Counted from the stretch's first letter, positions 30,401 to 43,180 are shown. The stretch is 64,000 nucleotides of DNA from Ancylostoma caninum (GCA_037903475.1 JBAJFG010000591.1:868001-932000); one strand, 5' to 3'. A program made the numbers and translations. Notes: a model not told the origin generated them from the sequence alone.

Positions 30401-33400
30401 CTCCAGGTGTTTCCGCACTTTTCGACGCCCGTGACCCCTTATCACACCGTTGGACCCGACAACAGGCGTTTCCCTATATTTGGACGCCGGCGCACCCTAT
30501 AGCACACCGTTGGACCCGACTCCCCCATGTTTGGACGCCGGCGCACCCTTATCACACCGTTGGACCCGACTACAGGCGTTTCCCTACTTTTGGACGCCGG
30601 CGCACCCTTATCACACCGTTGGACCCGACTACCGGCGTTTCCCCATTTTTGGACGCCGGCGCACCCTTATCACACCGTTGGACCCGACTCCAGGCGTTTC
30701 CCCACTTTTGGACGCCGGCGCTCCCTTATCACACCGTTGGACCCGACTCAGGCTTTTCCCCACTTTTGGACGCCGGCGCACCCTTATCACACCGTTGGAC
30801 CCGACTCCAGGCGTTTCCCCATTTTTGGACGCCGGCGCACCTTTATCACACCGTTGGACCCGACTCCAGGCGTTTCCCCATTTTTGGACGCCGGCGCACC
30901 CTTATCACACCGTTGGACCCGACTCCAGGTGTTTCCCCACTTTTGGCGATCCCGTTGGACCCGGGCTTTGGACGCCGGCGCACCCTTATCACACCGTTGG
31001 ACCCGACTCCAGGCCCCCACTTTTGGACGCCGGCGCACCCTTATCACACCATTGGACCCGACTCAGGCGTTTCCCCATTTTGGACGCCGGCGCACCCTTA
31101 TCACACCGTTGGACCCGACTACAGGCGTTTCCCTATATTTGGACGCCGGCGCACCCTTATCACACCGTTGGACCCGACTCCAGGTGTTTCCCCATGTTTG
31201 GACGCCGGCGCACCCTTATCACACCGTTGGACCCGACTACAGGCGTTTCCCTATATTTGGACGCAGGCGCACCCTTATCACACCGTTGGACCCGACTCCA
31301 GGTGTTTCCGCACTTTTCGACGCCCGTGACCCCTTATCACACCGTTGGACCCGACTACAGGCGTTTCCCTATATTTGGACGCAGGCGCACCCTTATCACA
31401 CCGTTGGACCCGACTCCAGGTGTTTCCGCACTTTTCGACGCCCGTGACCCCTTATCACACCGTTGGACCCGACAACAGGCGTTTCCCTATATTTGGACGC
31501 CGGCGCACCCTATCACACCGTTGGACCCGACTCCCCCATGTTTGGACGCCGGCGCACCCTTATCACACCATTGGACCCGACTACAGGCGTTTCCCTATAT
31601 TTGGACGCCGGCGCACCCTTATCACACCGTTGGACCCGACTACAGGCGTTTCCCTATATTTGGACGCTGGCGCACCCTTATCACACCGTTGGACCCGACT
31701 CCAGGTGTTTCCCCACTTTTGGACGCCGGCGCACCCTTATCACACCGTTGGACCCGACTACAGGCGTTTCCCTATATTTGGACGCCGGCGCACCCTTATC
31801 ACACCGTTGGACCCGACTCCAGGTGTTTCCCCATGTTTGGACGCCGGCGCACCCTTATCACACCGTTGGACCCGACTACAGGCGTTTCCCTATATTTGGA
31901 CGCAGGCGCACCCTTATCACACCGTTGGACCCGACTCCAGGTGTTTCCGCACTTTTCGACGCCCGTGACCCCTTATCACACCATTGGACCCGACTCCATG
32001 CGTTTCCCCACTTTTGGACGCCGGCGCACCCTTATCACACGGTTGGACCCGACTGCAGGCGTTCCCCTATATTTGGACGCCGGCGCACCCTTACAACACC
32101 GTTGGACCCCCAGGTGTTTCCTTACTTTATGAGGCACCGTTGCACATCGCTGGACCTTCTGTTCGACCATCTCTCTACCCCACTCCACCACACCATACCC
32201 GTCCTTAGTCTTTTATATGATCTCGCAATCACCACCAATCACCATCGCTGACCAATCACAGTGCGTGTGCACACGCACGCACAGAGTCACATAATGTCTG
32301 TAATATATACAAAGTACTGTAATATATACAAAGTATGATAAAGGTTTAATTACGCAAGGTTGAGGTACATCCGCGTGGCGCTATCAGGTGCTAGTCAGGG
32401 AGAGCTACCCAGTTCGAGTAAACCAACCCCGAGTTCGCGTTAAATATACACATTTGATCGTAGTGCATATTTTTTTTAGCGCAACTCATTACGATTTACT
32501 ATGTGGAATTTTTTGTTGACTTTTTTCTTCGCGGATTTCCACGATTCGAATTACACATCTTCCTTAAATCTAACAAGATTGTTCTTCTAAAGAAGTGAAT
32601 AAAAATCCAAAATGAACAAAATGGATCCCCATATTTCCTTGAGATATCAATGAAATAGCTCTGTTCGAGAGCTGTTTTCAAGGCAAAGAAACGCCGAGAT
32701 CGTTTCGCCGGCTCGTTTCGAGGTGTTTATTTGCATTTAATTGCAACTGCTGTTACACTTAAGCTGTTATACCAGCTTAAACAGCACATGTGACATTACC
32801 GTACCATACTGGACGTGCTGACCTACCGTAGGTGATAAAAAGCAGGACAAAATCCTTGCTGGTTAGGAGTTTGCCAAGTGTCCGCCAGAAATTGCTGTCA
32901 ATGGATTTCTCTTCTTGCGCAGTGATCTGGGCCAGACTTGGTGGCGTCGGGGGCCGGCCAGCGAAAACTGCAAGGAACAGCTGAGATGCAATTTCTGGAT
33001 GAAGTTTTTTCCAGGAGTAAGTAGACTCACAGCAAAGGATCATCACTAGGATGATCGAGTTTAGCACCGCAGAGCAGAGGAAAAGCTTGTTGAGATCATA
33101 GGCGACTTCCTCCGTAGTGCCGTTATGCACCAAAAGTGGAGGAACAAGAAAGCCGATAGCGATGCCCAGCTGAAAAAAGAAATAGGGGTAGGAAATCCAG
33201 GGCAGTGAATGGGTGGGGGATTACCTGATTCCCGAAAACGCCGGCAGCACAGGCAGTGGACACCTCATTCGGGCCGAACCACACGGCAGCCAGCCGAGGT
33301 GGAATCCCAAGGGTGAACATTTGTGAGGCGCCAACGATCGTCTGACCAATGAATGTGATCCAGAAAGCGTCTGAATATAGTGTCATGAAAAAAATCAAAA

Positions 33401-36400
33401 ATTAAAAAAAAATAAAACAAAATCGTAAAAATCTTCTGACCTGGGCTCGTCGAGAAAATCTTGATCCAGGCTCCGATCGCATTGCCAGTGGCGCCGAGAA
33501 GAACCGAGACCCGCAGTCCGTACTTGTCAAGCAGGTAGCTGAAAATAATCTGTATAATACTTCTTCCAAGCGTTTTTTTCTCTTTATTTTCTTTTAATTG
33601 CATCATTCCATTATTTTTTCCAAGTTTTTACAATTGCTGATGTGTTGTCTCAGAGCTGTTTGCCTGAGGATTTCGCTGAAACCATAATGAACCATAGTTT
33701 TCACACAAGAAAGGGGAACAAGAAGCCAAAGAAACTGGCTTTTACACCACGGAATTGTTATCAGTAGGAGAAGAAGCTTACAAGATTATCCTTAGAAAAC
33801 AAAATTACTAAAGGGAACCTCGTTGATCAGCGTTTTATATTTCTTCTGAGTCTCTACCAAATATACCGAATACCCACTGCAAATACTCAAATTTCCGCAA
33901 CAATGGTTAAAATTTCAAAATAGCATCATTTCCTCGTAGAATTTCGCACCTCCTGTGGTACTCGTGAGAGAAATGTATAAAAAAGACGCAAAAAAATGGA
34001 AAATAGCAATCACAGCGCTGTCAGCGTCCTTAGGCAAATGTGAATGTGTTCGGATGGACGGAATTACATCCCGTCCTGAGGAGGATATGCTAAGAAAAGA
34101 CGAAAACAGAGATGCTACACTGCCTCGTTAAGAAGGTCTTCAAAGAAAAACTATACTTGACATACATAGCATATCAACAAAACGATTTGTTTTCTTCTTT
34201 TTTTTCATTTTTCCAACCACGAAAATCGCCTTGGGATCAGTTTTAACTCAAGCTACGTAGATTATTGAACAAAGCGATTGTAATTTTTATGCTCTCCATA
34301 GAAATAACCTCCTTGTGCAAAAATTTTAATTCTATTTTCCTAACCGAGTGAGCTTGCACATAATTACTGAACATCGTGGGCTACAAAGGTTTGTTTAGTT
34401 GCAAAAAGTAAAAGCTAAAAAAAAGTTAAAAGTTAAAAGTTAAAGTTAAACTTAAGTTTAGTTAAATTAAGAATGATAACAACCTAATCTAATTCTGTTA
34501 TGAATTGATTATTAGGCTAGTGTGCCTACTAGTTAGTTTTCTTTCAAAGGAGAAGATTCTCTAGGGGTAAAACAGATTTATGGTGAAACAATAGTTTTCG
34601 TTGGCCATTTCCGCTGGCGTATGGTCAGAGACCGCATGCATCATTGAGATTACCCAGGGTGAACATGCCAGCACCCTTCAAATCCATCCATTGGTGTTGC
34701 AGACGTCAACACATTCACCCTCGAAGGTCTCAGTGATGCATCTAGACCCAAAAACCTCACTTCAGACCGAGTTCATGAGGAGAGCCGAATCCTAGGGAAG
34801 GTGTCTAAGAAGCACCTCCCACAACAAATTTGTCCTCTGAAATTTTGCTGTAGTCAAGTTCATAATAATTTTGCTCTCTTAGTACGACAAACTTCTCTTC
34901 TTGCACATTTTTAGTCTGTAAATTGACCTGGGTCAAGGATAGGTCCGAAACCTCCGAAGTATTTAACGCGTCACAGCTACCACGCGGGCGGAAGAACTCG
35001 AGCCTTCCGCAAACATGCTGGCCACTTAGCGATGTTCGCAGTTTGTTCTGTTTCTGATGAGAGGACTGTTCTCTGCTCAAAAAAGCCCTAACTGTTATTT
35101 CTAGAGTGGCTAAGTACGAAATGAATTATTGTTGTGCAACTGAAGTATCTACATAGTTTTCTCCCAATCCTCGGGAATTTCCATAGAATTCAATGTGCTT
35201 GGATTTCATAGATTTTCTTCATTCGAAAGAAAAAATGAACTGCATCTAAAAATAGCTGGGGAAATAAGCTGTGCTCGGATACCATGCCCCACCCAAGCTC
35301 CACATTCATCCCTATTTACTTGAGCTTGTTCACAGCGCTGCCAATACACGATGAGCAAACAGATACAAATCGCACAGCACTTGCCGAGAAGCATTCTGTA
35401 AATCAATAGAGGCAAAAGTTCATTATGTTCGAGTTGCCAGGATGTCGCAGCGAAATCCAGAAGCTGAGAGCTCTTTTACAAGCATTGAAAATGTCTGCTG
35501 AAGCAGCAACACCTTTCAGTGAGAACTACACTAGCGAGGGGAACAATAGCCGTAGTATTTGCAGACACTTGTTAGAACTATTTGGCAATTCTTTACAGTC
35601 TACCGCTATTTTGCACTTTGGAGATGCCCACACCCCGTTGGATGGTTTCCCAGAATTCAGTAGATCATTCAAAAAAAAAACAGGAGTAAACTGCAGAATC
35701 TCATCTGTCCCCTAACTATCAAGATGGATGTGTATATCCATACTTATAAATGCCTATTGTTCAAAATTTTCCCTTTGTTATTGTATGAATAATTGTTACT
35801 GGATGGCAAAATTAGTTGTCCATAGCCTCTTTGTCCACTTTTTACCTAGAGCAGTAAAGATTTCTTTGAAATGAGCCCAGGTTCACATACGGAGTGTTGA
35901 GCATGTAGCGCTAATAATCCTCTGTGTTGCTGTTGAAAATTCTGAAAGGGGTTTTCTGAATGGAAATTTACGTGTAAAATTAAAATTATTTTTCAAATTT
36001 TCAGATGCTCTAATTTTCGAATTTTTGGGACCTACAAGCTTTCGAATGACCAAATTTTGAACACTCGAAGAAATTTTCAGATTCGATTTAATTCGGTTTA
36101 CACTTCACTGCTTGAGCTATTTTCACTAGAAGTTGATGCAACAGTACTATGTCATTTCCCATCTTCGCTTCCTTTCACTACCCTTCCGTTGTCTTTCCCC
36201 TCTTCATTTTCCAAATACTTCAAAGCTTACGGACTGTTCCCCTCTCATTCTCGAAACTTGGCCCTATCACTAATGTCTTAACAGTTTTTCACCTTACAAG
36301 TAATTTTATTTGCTCGCAGCACTAATGCTCAGATTTACCAGCAGATTATCTGAACAGTAAAGAAATCGCTCCACCGATACAGCCACCTCAACATCTAGTG

Positions 36401-39278
36401 AATGTTCTCGGCTAAGATAGGTGAAACGCTAACCAAGTGAACTAACGGTTGCTAGTCCAAGTGGCTATTCAGGACAGTGTGCTACGTTAGCATGCGCAGA
36501 ATGCCAAAGTTGATTTGCTAATCTTGTTGCGCCAGATTATCCTGGCCCTAAGTTCTGTGAATACCAGCAAACAGTTCGCGAGCAAATGTGAGATGAAGAA
36601 CAGTGGCATGGAGTTGTTCAGGTATGCGAGACATGGAGGGTATGAGCCCATTAGGAATGGCACCCGAGCTTTTGTGGCCAGATAGGTAATATTAAGAAAT
36701 ATCCACAACGAATTTTTCCTCCATGTCGGATGTTTCCAAAAAAAATTATAATAAGAAAATAGACTGAATCCAGCGCTATCAAATGTTACATAATTTAGCA
36801 GAAAATATGGGAATTGAATTTGCAAGAATTAGGTGAAAACACCTCACGTAGTAACTTATGGTCAACCCTGTAGAGCGAGCCATACAAATGTGAAGTATGG
36901 CGGTCCAGGAAATGGAGAAGAAAGGAGGATCTCAGTCAGACAAATGCCGCAAGCAATGCATCTGCTGTGAATATACATATCTGTCCAGCCCTTTCTCAAG
37001 GTATCCATAATAATTGTACGCTATTATTACTATTAGCATGTATAGATAGATTCCTTCAGATAGTACTTAGATGCCTTTCCTAAGGTATCTGGACTTTTGC
37101 AAGAACAGTAAGCCCCTTCATCAGCAATCCCATTCTCACTTCGTCACAACCCACAGGTCAATGAGCCCATGAGAAATACTTTGATGTGCTTTTTCCGGAA
37201 TTCAGGTGACATTTGCGAAGCATGCCAGATCTGCTCAATCGTAGATCGTACGAAGGAATCGAGATTGGCCGTCGTCAACCCAAGCACATAAAATTCCTCC
37301 TCTTTTTTCTACGGAATAATTACTAGTTGACATATAGCGCCATCAACAATTACCAGCACGGAATATGTATTTCCTCCTTTGAAATAAAACCACAACCTTT
37401 AATCACTTGTCAAGCAAAGCGACAATTTTCTCTGGCAAAAAAAAGCAGCAGAAGGGAAATTGCTGGGGGATATTGCATTAAAATTTGATGTTAAACTTTG
37501 GCAAATGTTGCTCTCAGAAACGGCTTTACAGGGAGAGAGGTAGTTTCCGGTAAACTTAGCATGCGGAAATTCAGTTTCTTTCTCAATATTGAATTCGAAC
37601 GTCTTTACTACTTGGCAGAGAAAAATCTTAAAAATTGTTTTGGCGGTCCATCTAAATTTGACTGGAGTGATAGGTTAGGTTAGTGCTAAATTAGTGGTAA
37701 TGATAGTTTTATGGCCAACTATAATACATTCCGAGGCCGCCTTCTTCGCAGCAGTGCCAAAAAAATTAGTCTGCAGGATTCATTTTGCCAGAATATCGTG
37801 CTAAATCTTCATCTTTCCTCTCTGTGACGACATAACCCTAAATGGTCTCCTGTAAGTCTGGTAAACTACCATGATCATGGCTGAATTAATGGACATTTTC
37901 AGGGATATCCCAAGCTTCCCGATCTTCTACAGCAGAAGGATCTCTTGAGCAAAAAATGATAGATTTCGCTGCTCGCTTGGAGAAGGTGCACTTATTTTTA
38001 ATAGACATACTCATCCATTTTTGCATGTGAGAGGGAGGTAGTCGCGTGTGGATCAAACCGTGCCCAAGAATGTCCGCGAATAGGGTAGGTATTTTATGTC
38101 ACATTTGGCGTGAAATTTTGCAAATTTGACATTCTAATGTAAGCTAATCGAGCCTCAGAACGATAAATTTAGTCCTCCCGATCGTGCCCACAGAACTATG
38201 GTCTGTCCTTGCAAACATGTGAACAGAACGAGCATCATGGAGATTTTTACCATATCCCTTGTACTTGCTCAAAACACTTACTCCTAGAATTACCAGTAAA
38301 TTTCTCAGAAAAACTCACGATGCCGGAATAAACAGGAATATGTAGGTGAGCATGTAGATCATACTAGTCCAATCGACAGCAGTGTAGCTAAAATTTTCTT
38401 TGATTAAAGATGTTTGGACAGGCTTAGAGGCTCAAATAGCAGGTTAAAGCAGATGCTGCAGAAAAGCAGCAATATAGCAGCAAAAAGACGACAAGCCACC
38501 TGTGCCAGAGTGATTTCAGCTGCGGGGCCTACGCACTCACTTATTCCTAGTGGCCCTTTTCAAGCAAGTATATTTAAGAGACTGCATCAGTGAAAGTTCA
38601 AGGTTTTTAACAGAAGAATTTCAGTGATGATGTGAATTGATACAGAAGTTTTTTGTCATGGAGAAATTCCATGAACTCATCCTGACGTAGGTAAAAGGTC
38701 CGCTCTCACCTGACTCCATAGAAGTCGGACACGATCTGCGCGATCACCGAGTACATGATCCACTGAGCACCGTTCGATGCGCTGAGCAGTATGAACATAA
38801 CGAGAATTGCCCATCGTTTGACGTAGACTCGCGGCTCTGAACCGTGCTTCTCCATCTGGAAAAGCGAGAAGTGGCTGGATGGCTCGGTTGGATGGCTCTT
38901 GACGACGGCTGAACAGCCCCCTGACTCGCGTCGTCGCGCACGCACACAAACTGTCGGTCATCAGCAAAAACTAGCAGCTCAACATCTACTGCTGATGTGA
39001 TTACAATGCAAACAATGATGTCAAATCATAGGGGGCGCAGCACGGCTGGGAAAAATTTTTCTTTTGCAATTTTCCCTCAGTCTTTTTCGATTTTTCTTGG
39101 CTATTTTCGTCCGGACAAACGGGGATTTGTTAAGGGCCTGTCCAAAGGCCAAGGAGTCAAGAATGCCACCAACCTGCACGTCGCTACCGACTCCCATATC
39201 GCGAGAGCTGCCGTCAATGGATGGCGAAGTCCTCTCCGCTGACACGGGCGGACCCTCGAAGACACGCCCACTTCCTGG
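24430..39278 (-). CDS. FLVCR: FLVCR-like major-facilitator transporter (SLC49), 13 exons
   Basis: Exons: 39,278-39,174; 38,855-38,710; 38,387-38,319; 33,538-33,441; 33,370-33,225; 33,169-33,031; 32,967-32,827; 26,580-26,409; 26,352-26,242; 26,175-26,070; 26,008-25,897; 25,178-25,120; 24,705-24,430. All are GT-AG and phases agree; total 1,680 nt (559 codons plus stop). This is a 12-span plasma-membrane carrier; vertebrate FLVCR1/2 move choline-type substrates and have been linked to haem. Family blocks in order: [130 protein letters not shown]. The first exon is disordered and its ATG lies further upstream, unfound; alternatively translation starts at MEKHG (38,855). The last exon (Cys-rich tail) is the weakest call. 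Introns reach 4.8 and 6.2 kb and hold repeats. Confidence 0.85.
26745..26865 (+). repeat. Dispersed repeat, partner of 17,195-17,310
   Basis: AACAAAAGATACGCATTGA, CTCGTTATCCGATGATCGAT and GAATCAGACTACGATG occur in the same order as the minus strand of the 17.2-kb copy. It lies in the large transporter intron, next to a MITE fragment. Confidence 0.6.
26870..26997 (-). mobile_element. MITE family member, 5' part only
   Basis: On the minus strand this starts AGGGCAATCTACACTAGATA, followed by GTGCGTTTGACGCGCATGCG and TATTATGAAGG, matching the first half of the copies at 51,651, 52,413 and 58,077. The other terminus is absent. Confidence 0.6.
27459..28651. mobile_element. Compound inverted-repeat element (GGTATTC ends)
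   Basis: The ends are GGTATTCGTGAACG (left) and CGTTCATGAATACC (right). A second TATTCATGAACG-type end lies inside the left end (about 27,565) and a second TTCATGAATAC inside the right end (28,562). Both flanks are rich in ACCCGCCGGGTAGG-like CG motifs. It encloses the separate inverted-repeat element 27,806-28,217. The reading is probably nested MITEs in the transporter intron. Confidence 0.5.
27806..28217. mobile_element. Palindromic element with about 115-bp inverted arms
   Basis: The left arm reads TTTGAGGTGCTGAACACTAA then TTGTATCCATTTTGTA. The right arm is the complement (TACAAAATGGATACATTATT, then GTGTTCAGCACCTCAAATAC). The outer parts (GAGGTCTCGAAATTTT and its complement) also pair. 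No coding sequence. Confidence 0.65.
29268..29305 (-). repeat. Dispersed hairpin repeat, copy 2
   Basis: The reverse complement of this stretch matches 221-258, and this copy's stem is better (GTCCGGC, TAAC, GCCGGAC). It is probably a conserved element terminus. Confidence 0.5.
29778..32155 (+). repeat. Minisatellite array of about 59-bp units (about 41 copies)
   Basis: The unit reads TTATCACACCGTTGGACCCG, ACTCCAGGCGTTTCCCCATA, TTTGGACGCC, GGCGCACCC (59 bp, with variants of 57-59 and several truncated units). Subtypes differ at fixed sites: CTCCAGG or CTACAGG, GCGTTT or GTGTTT, CATATTT or CACTTTT, and a CACTTTTCGACGCCCGTGAC variant at about 30,415, 31,313, 31,428 and 31,945. The array sits in the 6.2-kb transporter intron. 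The unit has no stop in any forward frame, so long open frames (up to 560 codons) arise with no evidence of being genes. Confidence 0.95.
33606..38310. other. Large transporter intron, no other gene seen
   Basis: AT-rich sequence with homopolymer runs and a small AAAGTTAAAGTTAAA tract near 34,405-34,470. The short frames (for example 35,425-35,715, plus) lack splice or family support. Confidence 0.5.
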
Positions 39279-39299
39279 CTGAAACTACGTAGCTGAGCT

Positions 39300-42200
39300 T
39301 GTATGTGTGCGATGTTGTGTATTGTTCTCGGGTCGAAGATCAACAAAGTCTTCGAACTCGTACAAGCCAAGAGCACAAAGGTCAGAGAGTCAACGTGAAA
39401 CTAGCACTGGTAGTCATGAGTTTATTTTTTTTTATTTTAAAGCGAAATTGGACGGGTTTATCCCATTCAGGAGGCGATCCCCGCACAAAATAGGGCTATG
39501 TTTACGGTTTATGCACAGCTGGCCAAGCTATGAAAACAGCGTTTTTCAATAGAATTCAACTGAACATATCAATCATCAAGCATGAATTTACTACTGGGCT
39601 GATCAGAGAACTGCAATTCGCAAATGAAACATGATGAGTAACGCTGGAGATGTGACAAACTCCCCATGACGAGGCACACGACGTAAACAGTTCTCATTCT
39701 TCAGCTGCTATGCATCAGCCACGCAAGCATTTGTAGGGAACAGATGAGAAAATTATAGTGTACCATTTATAATATTTTTTGAAGGAAACAGATAATTTGG
39801 TGGTGGAGAGATTTTCCTTCTCTCCCGTTGATTTACGTTCACACATACGCTATCCATGCAGGAGATGGGATGGGTATTTTTAGGAGGAAAAGGCTATGTG
39901 TGGAATTTTCATATTATTTTGGAAGTCTTGCATGCCAATCCTTGTGAGCATACAACTACCTTTCGGGTACATTTTTAAAATCAGCAGTAGAACACGCAAA
40001 TTATAATGTGCTTTACAGCAAATTCTCCACTACCCCAAGCCAAAAGAAGAGTAGAAAAACTCCTACGTACGAATTATTCTTAGGGGAATTCCAGATGAAA
40101 ACCTATTTAATGTCCTTCTTAGCTTTTTTTATTAGGAACTGGAACTAAGCCAAAATTGGAGGCCGACAGAATCTGTTGCATATCTGGAATACAAATCTAT
40201 AGGTGTGGAGCATTATATCTGGAAGGGGCGGCGAAGCCGAGTCGTGTGATTGGCCGGTCGCCTTAATTGACCACTGAGGGGGCCGGGTCTTTCGCAGACA
40301 TAACTTTAGAGTTCGAAACTAAGGGCAATAACTTTAGAGTTCGAAACTAAGGGCACAGTCCAGCTCTTGTCTGCATACTTATACGATATTAGATGACACA
40401 TCCGTGAGGGTGTAATAAACAAACAAATAAATAAATAAATAACTCTCCATATGTCAGACGTATGGAATGTGGAAAATAATGAAATTCCTGCGCAGAGATC
40501 CGAATATATCGATTGTCTAGCACAACAAGGTGAGAGTAAAAGTTGCAAAGCAGAAACCGATGGCGGGGTTTGAACCCTTACAATTCAACGCAGGAGTCCA
40601 TTGCGTAACCCACTAAACCACTAAGCTTTTGATCGGTTCCTGCATGAAATTACTTAGTTGTGCAATAAAAAGCTTCAATGAGCTCTCCTGAGCGTATTTG
40701 GACTGGTGGGCAATGTCGACATGCATACTCTCGCTCCACGTTAGGTAGTACTATCTCAGAAACCTAGGATCCTCTTTGCATGAGAATGAAAGATGTAAAT
40801 CCCACGATTAAGACATGAGGGCTCATGCAGAACGCGATTTTTTAAATCAATAGTTCTATATCAATAGTGGTCAAATCCATGCAAAATCCACGTGTTTCCA
40901 TGCAGAACCCATGCCTCTTCAAATCCGACGCAAATCCAATGCAATACTCATGAAAACCCCACAATTTTCCTAGTTTCGTGTAGAAACCAAACATGTCCAT
41001 GCAAAAAATGATTTCTAGGTTTCCTGAGATCAACCGCATAAGTTTCTCTTCTTGCACCTTTTGTGTAGACTTTGAACAACGTCTTGTCAAACTTATTCAA
41101 CTCCTTACAAACCTAAACTATGGCGCCAATCTTATAAATAAGGCGATTTTCAAATGCCTTTTAAATAATAAATTTATTTTTTTTACAAATATCGTGTCTT
41201 ACAAAAAATAACTGGTATAAAAAAGTTTGCGAATAAGATCGCTAGCAGATTGATCACAGGTCATTAACATGAACCCGCCTTCTCATTTCTTCAAAGCCTC
41301 CCGCCCTATTTCCTCTATATAAGCCCTTCTCCAAAACCTTTAAACTTGGTCTACCCCGTTAGTCTTCTATTATTCTCTCATAGATAGCCGTTCCTCCCTA
41401 TTGAAGAGCCTCGGGAGTGGCTTTACTTAAATCTGTTTCCATATAGGGAGAGAGGCGAAACCGCTTACTTATGATTTCATCTAATCTATCTCTATAATTT
41501 CTACTATTCAATCTATTCATTTCGTTCCAATGGGTCAACCTCCTGCCCTTCTACTGTGAGCCTCACCCATATTTGCCAACTTGGCTCACAGCCAGCCACA
41601 TAGTGTCTCCTAGCCCATTATGTTCAAATTTGGACTAAATCCGGCGCGCAGATTTGTAAGTCTACGTTGATGCAAGCTTGAAAATTAAAGTAGAAGATTT
41701 TTCAGTGAAGTCAGGGCAGATCTACATCCATCAGTGGTTTGGTGTGTCTCAAATTGCTTGGAAACCGCTCAGGAACATTCTCTTGAGCTACTTATGAAAT
41801 GCGTTCGTGTGTCAGATGCGCCAAAAAAAAAGGAAAAAGAAAATTCGTAGACGAGTCTTCCTAATTGGCTGTGATTATATAAATTCCGCTCGTTCTATGC
41901 TTTTACTGTGTTTTATGGATTTTATTCTTCTTATGTCTAAGTGTTTCACATGTCCAATAAAGAAAGAAAGAGAAAAAAGAAAGCTTGCTAGCCTCTAAGT
42001 TACAGATCTCATCCAATCGATTGTCTATAAGTCGTGAATAAGTTGTGTACAAGTCATAAAAATTTTAACTGCAACGTCTCTGCAATTCGGATGGATAAGC
42101 AGTATATGTTATGCGGTGTTTTATCTTTTTTTAATCACATGCGTTAATATGCATGTAACAATAAATAAATAAAATAAATAAATAAACGCAGGTAGTTTAG

Positions 42201-42885
42201 ACAAAATTTGTCGTGACAAGAAAGCTGAAACACAAGCTTTTTGCCATAATTGAGGACGACTTATCCACAGAAATGTTGCACAGTAATCACAGTGTTAGAT
42301 GGATTTGATTATTTGTGTGGTTTTATCGGCGAAGGAAAAAAATCTACGTACGATTATTTTTTTTTGAAAACTTCCCATTAGATCTATGACAAAACAACAA
42401 CGCTCGAAATAGCAGTTAATGTCAGGATATCTTCGGCCAAAACTAAGAACCTTCACTACGAAACTCACAATCCTAAGATGTAGGGAAAAGTGCTAGCCGT
42501 CTAAAGAATTTGTGTGATGGGAAACGAGCCGGGAATAGACCTGATAAAATTTAATCTCGTGGTTTTGTGGAATACAAGGGATGGCTGAGGGAAAATCCCA
42601 TCCGAAGACCAGGAAACAATTATCAGCTGAGGACGTTTCATGGGAAGAACACTCGACATCCCTGACCATACTATGTATACTAAGGCATTTGTGGTGAAGA
42701 TTTAGAGTAGCTTTCTCTCGTGGAAACAATGGTAGCTAATAATTATTGGGTGAAGAGAAACTCGTCGACAGGCAAATAAACAAACAAATAAACAAATAAA
42801 TAAATGAAGCACTATCAGGGCTTTAATGGACAACAAGACTCTCTTGTCTTTTTTTATTATGAAAAGAACTAACTACATTGGAAAA
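39300..42885. other. Gene-poor stretch upstream of the transporter gene
   Basis: It should contain the promoter and first exon of the transporter gene, which I could not place. Also present: an exact 28-bp tandem duplication (40,300-40,355), a short AAAT run near 40,415-40,440 and a tRNA-like sequence at 40,555. No other gene is supported. Confidence 0.4.
40555..40638 (-). repeat. tRNA-like sequence (pseudo-tRNA or SINE head)
   Basis: On the minus strand, AACCGAT and ATCGGTT can pair as a 7-bp acceptor-like stem. TTAGTGGTTTAGTGG resembles an A-box and GGGTTCAAACCCC (40,565-40,577) a B-box. The T stem and anticodon arm do not fold properly, so I do not call a working tRNA. Confidence 0.5.
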
Positions 42886-43180
42886 ATTCATGAATGAATG
42901 AATGAATGAATGAATGAATGAATGAATGAATGAATGAATGAATGAATGAATGAATGAATGAATGAATGAATGAATGAATGAATGAATGCGATGAATGAAT
43001 GAATGAATGAATGAATGAATGAATGAATGAATGATGGATGGATGAATGAATGAATGAATGAATGAATGAATGAATGAATGAATGAATGAATGAATGAATG
43101 AATGAATGAATGAATGAATGAATGAATGCGATGAATGAATGAATGAATGCCATGAATGAATGAATGAGTGGATGAATGAA
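42886..43180. repeat. (AATG)n microsatellite
   Basis: Nearly 300 bp of AATG repeats with a few interruptions (TGCGATG near 42,987 and 43,128, TGGATGGATG near 43,034). Minus-strand frames reading as repeated FIHS residues are artefacts. Confidence 0.95.

Noticed and set aside
29778..32155. CRISPR-like array
   Set aside because: Units are contiguous with no unique spacers, the unit is 59 bp and the DNA is eukaryotic.
29766..32251. Open frames of 200-560 codons on the plus strand
   Set aside because: They are read through the 59-bp minisatellite in every frame, with no splice, start or domain evidence, and lie antisense inside a transporter intron.
40555..40638. Functional tRNA gene
   Set aside because: Acceptor-like stem and A/B boxes are present but the T stem and anticodon arm do not pair.
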